NCBI GenBank assembly: GCA_017516885.1
Contig: JAFXAR010000016.1
Span: 1-64,000, forward strand
Reading direction: 5' to 3'
Source of the DNA: Bacteroidaceae bacterium
GTDB taxonomy: Bacteria > Bacteroidota > Bacteroidia > Bacteroidales > Bacteroidaceae
Length of the DNA: 64,000 nt
This document shows, one piece after another, positions 55,837-61,417 of the stretch. The notes beneath the pieces are model-generated. The model worked only from the letters and a program-made list of their open reading frames with translations, was not told where the DNA came from and did not search any database. Position numbers and translations under genes: made by a program. Position 1 is the stretch's first letter, and every line of letters starts with the position of its first letter.

Positions 55837-56228
55837 ATATTTAAGGGAAATTCAATAAATTAGTAATCAATTATTTTTATCGGTTGGTTCTTGTTCCGGC
55901 CTAATTTATAGAACCTCCCTTGAAAAATAGTTGCGCGCCTCTGTTTACGCGTAGCGCAAAGTTAGGTAATTAAATTGAGTTTATTATAATAATAAAGACT
56001 ATTTTACTGTAAAATGTGCTTGAGTTTTGTTTTCTGACAAAATGATAAATCATTTGTGCTTGCTGTAAAAATGTGAATTTATCATTAAATTATGCTTTTG
56101 TTGAAAAAAATGTCAGTTTTATTGTGCTTGGTAAATAATAAGTTGTATCTTAGCGCGGTTTTCGTTTGTGAAATGCAACTTAAACAAAATAACAAAATGA
56201 CAGTATAATAATTAAAAAATGATTAGCA
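55837..56228. promoter_or_regulatory. Divergent AT-rich promoter region
   Basis: About 390 bases between the small membrane protein gene (minus) and the FKBP gene (plus). The minus strand carries TAACTTTG at 55964-55957 (consensus -7). On the plus strand TATCTTAG at 56146-56153 is a weaker candidate for the FKBP operon. No gene, hairpin or repeat stands out. Confidence 0.45.
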
Positions 56229-56816
56229 ATGGATAAATTTAGCTATGGTCTTGGAATGGGAATAGGGCAGAATCTCCGTTCAATGGGTGTTGATAAAATG
56301 GATGTTGATGATTTTGTAAAGGGCATCAAGGATGTTCTTTCCGGCAGCAAGACCGAAATGACCCACTCTGAGGCTCAGAAGGTTGTAAACGAGCATTTCA
56401 GAAGCTTGGCCGAACAGGCATACGCAAAGAATAAGGAGGCTGGCGAGAATTTCCTGGCCGAGAATGCAAAGAAAGCAGGGGTGGTAACATTGCCAAGCGG
56501 GCTTCAGTATGAGGTGATTGCTGAAGGAAACGGCAAGAAGCCTTCTGCAACCGACAAGGTTGAGTGCCACTATGAGGGAACGCTTATTGACGGTACAGTA
56601 TTTGACAGTTCAATAAGGCGCGGCGAACCTGCCACATTCGGCGTTAACCAGGTAATAAAGGGCTGGGTTGAGGCTCTCCAGCTTATGCAGGAGGGTGCAA
56701 AATGGCGTCTTTATATTCCTTATAACATGGCGTACGGCGAACATGGCGCAGGCGAGATGATTCCTCCTTACAGCGCGCTGATATTTGATGTAGAACTTAT
56801 CAAGGTGCTCCGGTAA
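56229..56816 (+). CDS. FKBP-type peptidyl-prolyl isomerase, cytoplasmic
   Basis: A 195-residue FkpA/Mip-like PPIase without a signal peptide. An N-terminal dimerisation helix region (residues 1-75) precedes a C-terminal FKBP domain (about 85-195). Active-site residues are intact: Tyr in HYEGTL, Phe-Asp in VFDSS, Trp in VIKGWVEAL, Tyr in MAYGEHG and the closing IPPYSALIFDVELI. It probably folds prolyl-containing proteins. The next FKBP gene starts 4 bases after its stop. Confidence 0.93.
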   Translation: MDKFSYGLGMGIGQNLRSMGVDKMDVDDFVKGIKDVLSGSKTEMTHSEAQKVVNEHFRSLAEQAYAKNKEAGENFLAENAKKAGVVTLPSGLQYEVIAEGNGKKPSATDKVECHYEGTLIDGTVFDSSIRRGEPATFGVNQVIKGWVEALQLMQEGAKWRLYIPYNMAYGEHGAGEMIPPYSALIFDVELIKVLR

Positions 56817-56820
56817 CTGC

Positions 56821-57660
56821 ATGAAAAAGCTGTGTACAGTGGCTTTGGCGGCCGCCCTCCTCTCTTCGTGCGGAGGCGGGAACGCTACCGGCGTAAAAGG
56901 GGATTCCTTGAAGGCTCCGGCTGTTGAACTGAAGAACAGGGACGATTCGCTCTCCTATGCGGTGAGCATGCTCGTTGCAGGCGATGTCGGCCGAATGCTG
57001 CAGAGAATGGACGTTGACCCAAAGAACATTGGAGATTTTATTCGCGGAATGCGCGAGGCTTTTCCAATGGAGGACACTCCCGAAGCGCATGCTTATCTCT
57101 GCGGCCTTATTGCTGCGGCAGAGGCTGCCGACATGGCAAAGCAGGCCGATGCTGCTATTTATCCCGGTGAAAAGGGAAAAAAGACAAACCGCGCGCTTTT
57201 CCTTGAGGGCATGGTTGCAATGATTGAGGGAAAGGCAGCCGCAATGCCTGCGGAACTGGCGGAGGAGTATTACAATAGCCAGATTTTCCGGCTGCCCAGT
57301 GAAAAGTTCATGAAGGACAACGCTGCACGCAACAGAGTGGTGACACTGCCGAGCGGCCTGCAGTACAAGATTGAGAAAGAAGGCACAGGCCCGGTTGCAA
57401 AGGCCGGCGACAGCGTCTCATGCATATACAAGGGCACATTCCCAAATGGCGCTGTCTTTGCCTCAACAAAGGGCAAGGCAGTTGACTTGGTGCCTGAGCA
57501 GCAGATTCCCGGTCTTAAGGAAGCTCTTGAGACACTCAAGGAAGGAACTGTGTGCATGGTATATATTCCATGGAACCTTGCCTATGGCGACAAGGGCAGT
57601 GGCAGAATGCCGCCCTATTCGGCGTTGGTGTATGAACTTGAGATTGTGAAGGTCAAGTGA
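56821..57660 (+). CDS. FKBP-type lipoprotein with degenerate active site
   Basis: A 279-residue lipoprotein (signal ending ALLSSC, Cys17) with a helical N-terminal region and a C-terminal FKBP domain (about 185-279). Several catalytic positions of FKBP12 differ: the Phe-Asp pair is Phe-Ala (VFASTKGK) and the Trp in the hydrophobic pocket is replaced (QIPGLKEAL). LAYGDKG and MPPYSALVYELEI are kept. It may be a chaperone with weak isomerase activity in the periplasm or outer membrane. Coupled to the upstream PPIase. Confidence 0.9.
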   Translation: MKKLCTVALAAALLSSCGGGNATGVKGDSLKAPAVELKNRDDSLSYAVSMLVAGDVGRMLQRMDVDPKNIGDFIRGMREAFPMEDTPEAHAYLCGLIAAAEAADMAKQADAAIYPGEKGKKTNRALFLEGMVAMIEGKAAAMPAELAEEYYNSQIFRLPSEKFMKDNAARNRVVTLPSGLQYKIEKEGTGPVAKAGDSVSCIYKGTFPNGAVFASTKGKAVDLVPEQQIPGLKEALETLKEGTVCMVYIPWNLAYGDKGSGRMPPYSALVYELEIVKVK

Positions 57661-57695
57661 CCGTAAAAAAGAAAGAACTTATAACATAAAAACCG

Positions 57696-58163
57696 ATGAA
57701 GAATATTGAATGCAAGGTCGATGCTCTTGACCTTAAAATACTTAGCATTATTTCAAAAGATGCCAGAATACCTTTCCGCAATGTGGCCGAACTGTGCGGG
57801 GTGTCGCGTGCTGCCATACATTTGCGTGTGCAGCACCTTGTTGACATGGGCGTAATATCAGGCTCAAGCTACGAGGTTGATGTGCGCCGCCTTGGATACA
57901 AAACATGTACCTATATTGGAATACGCCTTGAGCGCGGTTCAATGTACAAGGAGGTTGTTGAGCGTCTGCGCGAGATTCCCGAGGTTGTGGAGTGCTGCTA
58001 CACAACTGGCCCTTACTCAATATTGGCAAAGATGTATTCTCATGACAATGAACATCTGATGCAGTTGCTCAATGGCCGCGTGCAGGATATTCCGGGCGTT
58101 GTCAGCACCGAAACAATGATTGTGCTCGACAACAGCATAAAGCGCAACATGCCTTTGGAATGA
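57696..58163 (+). CDS. Lrp/AsnC family transcriptional regulator
   Basis: A 155-residue regulator: an N-terminal winged helix-turn-helix (residues 8-58; LKILSIISKDARIPFRNVAE, CGVSRAAIHLRVQHL) and a C-terminal RAM domain (residues about 70-150) that binds small effectors, often amino acids. It lies 35 bases after the FKBP lipoprotein gene and before the C26/M19 fusion gene. Its stop codon (58161-58163) lies inside the first structured repeat. Confidence 0.93.
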   Translation: MKNIECKVDALDLKILSIISKDARIPFRNVAELCGVSRAAIHLRVQHLVDMGVISGSSYEVDVRRLGYKTCTYIGIRLERGSMYKEVVERLREIPEVVECCYTTGPYSILAKMYSHDNEHLMQLLNGRVQDIPGVVSTETMIVLDNSIKRNMPLE

Positions 58164-58267
58164 CAAAACGCAGTTTTGTCATCGGCGAGTTTTGCAGCAA
58201 CAGGTCAAACGCAGCATAGCCGCAGGTTATGCCGTTTGGGTTGCGAAAAGCAAAACGAGTCAATGAC
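58160..58267 (+). repeat. Structured repeat, copy 1
   Basis: A hairpin ATGACAAAAC-GCA-GTTTTGTCAT (58160-58182) is followed by CGGCGA. A long-range stem then pairs GTTTTGC (58189-58195) with GCAAAAC (58250-58256); inside, GCAAC (58197-58201) pairs with GTTGC (58240-58244), and a further hairpin is built on CAAACG/CGTTTG. It ends GAGTCAATGAC. The first hairpin overlaps the stop codon of the Lrp/AsnC gene. Copy 2 follows 14 bases later. Confidence 0.8.
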
Positions 58268-58281
58268 AGTGCAAATATAGA

Positions 58282-58372
58282 ATGACAAAACGAGTTTTGT
58301 CATCGGCGAGCACATCAGCGGTGGTCGCACGCAGTGGCGTGCGGTCCGCGAAAAGATGTGCGAGCCAATGAC
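58282..58372 (+). repeat. Structured repeat, copy 2
   Basis: Same layout as copy 1: the hairpin ATGACAAAAC/GTTTTGTCAT (58282-58303), CGGCGAG, then a stem CACATC (58311-58316) with GATGTG (58355-58360), an inner stem GCGG (58318-58321) with CCGC (58346-58349) and an inner CGCACGC/GCGTGCG, ending CGAGCCAATGAC. The stem bases differ from copy 1 but still pair, which points to conserved structure. It ends 20 bases before the next start codon. Confidence 0.8.
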
Positions 58373-58392
58373 CCTGTTTTAGAGTTTTTATT

Positions 58393-60159
58393 ATGGCAAC
58401 AGACAAGTTCAATGTAGGCGCAGAATATGATGCGCTGCATTCAAAATTCCCCATGGGCAGGGTAAGGCCGGTTGTAGGCATAACCGCTAATTTCAGAGAC
58501 GGCAACGCCGCTGTTGCCGAGGCATATTATGCGTCGGTACTTGAGGCCGGCGGTGCACCTCTCATAATTCCGCCCTATCCCTGCCGTGATTCTCTAATTG
58601 AGACTCTTGGGCATATTGATGCTCTGCTGCTTACAGGCGGCGCAGACATAGACCCCCGATACATGGGCGAAGAGCCTGACAGTGCGCTTTTGCATGCCGT
58701 GAACCCCAAGCGCGATGAGCAGGAGATTCTCTTAGCCCGCCTTGCCGCCGACCGCAATGTGCCTATACTGGGCATCTGCCGCGGCATTCAGACGCTTGCC
58801 GTAGCTTTTGGCGGAAAGGTGCATCAGGACCTCTATGCCGGCATAGGCGGCAATCTCCTCGCCCACGATCAGGAACCCATTGAGCGCCATGTGGCAACCC
58901 ATGATGTTACGTTTGTTGAAGGAACTGCGCTGCATCGGATTTTTGCCCTTGAACGATTGGGCGTGAATACCTTTCATCATCAGTCGGTAAGCCTGCTGCC
59001 GCATGGCTTTGTTGTCAATGCTTTGTCGGCCGACGGGGTAATAGAGGGCATGGAGGCAGTTGACGGACGCACTATAATGGGCGTGCAATGGCATCCCGAG
59101 TCGTTTATCATGAACAATGACAGATGCATGATGCCGCTGTTTGAATGGTTTGTGGCTGAGGCTGCTCTTTACAGAAAGGCAAAGGATATTCACCGCCGAA
59201 TAATTTCCGTTGACTCGCACTGCGACACTCCTATGCTCTTTGGACAGGGCTATGAGCTTGAGCAGCGAAGCAAAACAGCGCTTGTCGACCTCCATAAAAT
59301 GGCCGAGGGTGCTCTTGATGTTGCAACGATGGTTGCATATATACCGCAAGGGGCGCGTGACGATGCTTCGCTCAGTGCGGCAACAGCCATGGCCAAGGAC
59401 TTGCTGGAGGGCATTGCCGAGAGGGTTGTGCGTAACAGCGCTTCAGTGGCATTGTGCAGTTCCCCACATGAAATTGCTGGGCCGAAGAGCGCCGGCAAAA
59501 AGATTATCATGCGCGGAATAGAGAACGGTTATGCGATAGGTCGGGATTTGTCGCTTGTGGAGCATTTCCGCAAGATGGGGGTGGTATACATGACGCTGTG
59601 CCACAATGGCGACAATGATATATGCGACTCTGCGCGAGGCAAAGGAGAGCATGGCGGCTTGAGCGCATTTGGCAGAGATGTCGTGCGTGAGATGAACCGC
59701 GTGGGAATGCTTATAGACCTTTCGCATGCTGCAGAAAGCACTTTCAACGACGTGCTTGAGTGCAGTGCGCAGCCGGTTGTATGCTCGCATTCATCGTGCA
59801 AGGCGCTGTGCACTCATCCGCGCAATCTGTCCGATGAGCAGCTGGCTGCTCTTGCAGCGAAGGGCGGAGTTGTTCAGGTAACAATGTATAGCGGTTTCCT
59901 TTGCAGCGAGGGAGAGGCCACCCTGAATGATTTTATGCAGCATCTTGAGCATGCAATTGCTGTTGCCGGGATTGACCATGTGGGCATAGGCTCTGATTTT
60001 GACGGCGATGGGGCTGTTGTGGGCTGCTCCTCGGCAGCGCAGATGTGCTGCATAACACGCGAATTGCTTCGCCGCGGCTATTCGGAATGCGATATTGAAA
60101 AAATATGGGGCGGCAATTGGCTTAGGGTAATGTCGCAAGTGCAGAGCGCGGCTTTTTAG
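58393..60159 (+). CDS. Fusion of C26 gamma-glutamyl hydrolase and M19 membrane dipeptidase
   Basis: A 588-residue two-domain protein without a signal peptide. Residues about 24-260 are a class I glutamine-amidotransferase-like peptidase C26 (PuuD type): nucleophile Cys129 in LGICRGIQTL and the His234/Glu236 pair in QWHPESF. Residues about 268-585 are an M19 dipeptidase: metal ligands His276 and Asp278 in DSHCDTP, then DLSHAAEST, VVCSHSS and GIGSDFDGDG. PuuD cleaves gamma-glutamyl-GABA; M19 enzymes cleave dipeptides. One chain could hydrolyse gamma-glutamyl or similar peptides in two steps. The Lrp/AsnC regulator lies just upstream across the structured repeats. Confidence 0.9.
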   Translation: MATDKFNVGAEYDALHSKFPMGRVRPVVGITANFRDGNAAVAEAYYASVLEAGGAPLIIPPYPCRDSLIETLGHIDALLLTGGADIDPRYMGEEPDSALLHAVNPKRDEQEILLARLAADRNVPILGICRGIQTLAVAFGGKVHQDLYAGIGGNLLAHDQEPIERHVATHDVTFVEGTALHRIFALERLGVNTFHHQSVSLLPHGFVVNALSADGVIEGMEAVDGRTIMGVQWHPESFIMNNDRCMMPLFEWFVAEAALYRKAKDIHRRIISVDSHCDTPMLFGQGYELEQRSKTALVDLHKMAEGALDVATMVAYIPQGARDDASLSAATAMAKDLLEGIAERVVRNSASVALCSSPHEIAGPKSAGKKIIMRGIENGYAIGRDLSLVEHFRKMGVVYMTLCHNGDNDICDSARGKGEHGGLSAFGRDVVREMNRVGMLIDLSHAAESTFNDVLECSAQPVVCSHSSCKALCTHPRNLSDEQLAALAAKGGVVQVTMYSGFLCSEGEATLNDFMQHLEHAIAVAGIDHVGIGSDFDGDGAVVGCSSAAQMCCITRELLRRGYSECDIEKIWGGNWLRVMSQVQSAAF

Positions 60160-60206
60160 AAGTTGCTTGAATTTTATCGCCAAATTTTTAGGGCGTAGCA
60201 ATATAT

Positions 60207-60248
60207 AAACCACCAAACCACAGTGGCAAGCTGTGAGTTTGGTGGTTT
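60207..60248 (+). terminator. Terminator after the C26/M19 fusion gene
   Basis: A 12-bp outer stem (60207-60218 with 60237-60248) with an extra inner CACAG/CTGTG pairing, then T residues. It lies between convergent genes and could serve both. Confidence 0.85.
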
Positions 60249-60269
60249 TTGGCTGTTTTTATGGGAAAA

Positions 60270-60893
60270 TTATTTAGTGTCTTCAGGGTACAGCTTTTTG
60301 AACTCCGCGGTCAGTTCCGTTATTTCAGGTGTCAGATTTTCTATTGCAGCCTGGTCGTTGCTCTTCACTGCCGAAGAGAGCTTGTCAAGTATCTCAGTCA
60401 GTTTGCTGCAATTTGTATTTTTCTTTGGGCTCCAGCATTCAGCAGTATAGTATCCGCGTTCAATCAGTATCTCGTATGTCACTCCGTCTAATCCGTTAGG
60501 CTGGGCAAGGTATGATGACGAAAATACAGCGGCGCTGAACAGTTCCTTGAGCAGGCTTGCGGTGTTGCGGGAGATTTTACAGCGATATTCGTCAATCTCT
60601 GTGCTTTTGGAGTACCAGATACTTTTCTTTGCTGACTTTAAAACAAGTTCAGAACTCTCACTGACGTAGTAGCATCCTTGCTCGCCTGAAAAGGATGGCT
60701 TTATTGTAAATGCAAAGTCATCAAGCTCCCTGTTGTTTAATAGCAGCTTGTCTATTTTGGCATAGTAACTGTTTAGCGGATTTTTTGAATGAGCTCTGCC
60801 TTTGGGATATAATCTGCTTTGGGCGTTTGTCTCATTGGAAAAACATAGTCCTAATACAGCAAGAACAAAATAAAGTGTATTTTTTGCAAACAT
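60270..60893 (-). CDS. Small exported protein, function unknown
   Basis: A 207-residue protein with a signal peptide (MFAKNTLYFVLAVLGLCFS, cleavage near NAQS). The mature part has no family I recognise; it holds a few Cys, and an acidic C-terminal helix. I start at Met 60893 and not at the longer frame from 60974, since the extra residues fall on the 20-base direct repeats and the shorter start gives a proper signal peptide. A lone gene transcribed away from tRNA-Pro and probably using the repeat-borne promoter. Confidence 0.7.
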   Translation of the reverse strand: MFAKNTLYFVLAVLGLCFSNETNAQSRLYPKGRAHSKNPLNSYYAKIDKLLLNNRELDDFAFTIKPSFSGEQGCYYVSESSELVLKSAKKSIWYSKSTEIDEYRCKISRNTASLLKELFSAAVFSSSYLAQPNGLDGVTYEILIERGYYTAECWSPKKNTNCSKLTEILDKLSSAVKSNDQAAIENLTPEITELTAEFKKLYPEDTK

Positions 60894-60903
60894 AGCACAA
60901 ACA

Positions 60904-60942
60904 TTTTGTGCAAATATGTGCATTTTTGTGCAAATATGTGCA
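60904..60942 (-). promoter_or_regulatory. Two 19-base direct repeats upstream of the small exported gene
   Basis: TTTTGTGCAAATATGTGCA occurs at 60904-60922 and again at 60924-60942, a 20-base period. On the minus strand each contains CATATTTG, one base away from the -7 consensus. The distal copy also places a TTTG 20 bases upstream of the proximal -7 element. It may be a tandem promoter or an activator/repressor site. Confidence 0.5.
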
Positions 60943-61030
60943 ACTTTTTCACATCTTTTGCCAAAATAAAACACAAAAAAACACCTGAATTACCGCTAAA
61001 CTGCTGTAAATCAAGTGTTTTCTGTTTTGT

Positions 61031-61104
61031 CGGGATGACTGGATTCGAACCAGCGACCACACGCCCCCCAGACGCGTACTCTAACCGGGCTGAGCTACAT
61101 CCCG
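61031..61104 (-). tRNA. tRNA-Pro (anticodon GGG)
   Basis: A 74-base tRNA on the minus strand. The acceptor arms CGGGATG and CATCCCG pair over 7 bp; the T-arm holds GGTTCGAATCC; the anticodon loop reads CTGGGGG with anticodon GGG, decoding CCC/CCU proline codons. CCA is not encoded. A -7 consensus promoter lies just upstream. Confidence 0.96.
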
Positions 61105-61120
61105 CTCTGTTTTGCGAGTG

Positions 61121-61128
61121 CAAAGATA
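61121..61128 (-). promoter_or_regulatory. Promoter -7 element of tRNA-Pro
   Basis: On the minus strand 61128-61121 reads TATCTTTG, a perfect TAnnTTTG match, 17 bases before the tRNA. The rest of 61105-61417 is AT-rich spacer holding the leader of the large secreted protein gene; I see no other gene in it. Confidence 0.65.
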
Positions 61129-61417
61129 CAAACATTTTGAGAATAAACAACACTCTTGGGGAACTTTTTTTATAAATGGGCCCTAAATCCATTTAAATCA
61201 CAGGCATGATAGCAATAGGCTGGTGCTGCCGATTGCAGTGCTTGTGGTTTCCATAATTTTAGTTCTGCTCTTTTGCTGTTTTGCCAGCGTTGGGAGCGCG
61301 CTTGTTTAAAAACATTTGCTTTTGTTTTGAAAATCCCTGCATATTTGCTTCCTTTGTATCGGAGAAATATTATTTATATTGTTTAGGAATATTTTAGATA
61401 TAAAAAACTACCATAAT

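Noticed and set aside
60851..61192. A 113-codon minus-strand frame across the tRNA
   Set aside because: It runs through tRNA-Pro, so it is a chance frame.
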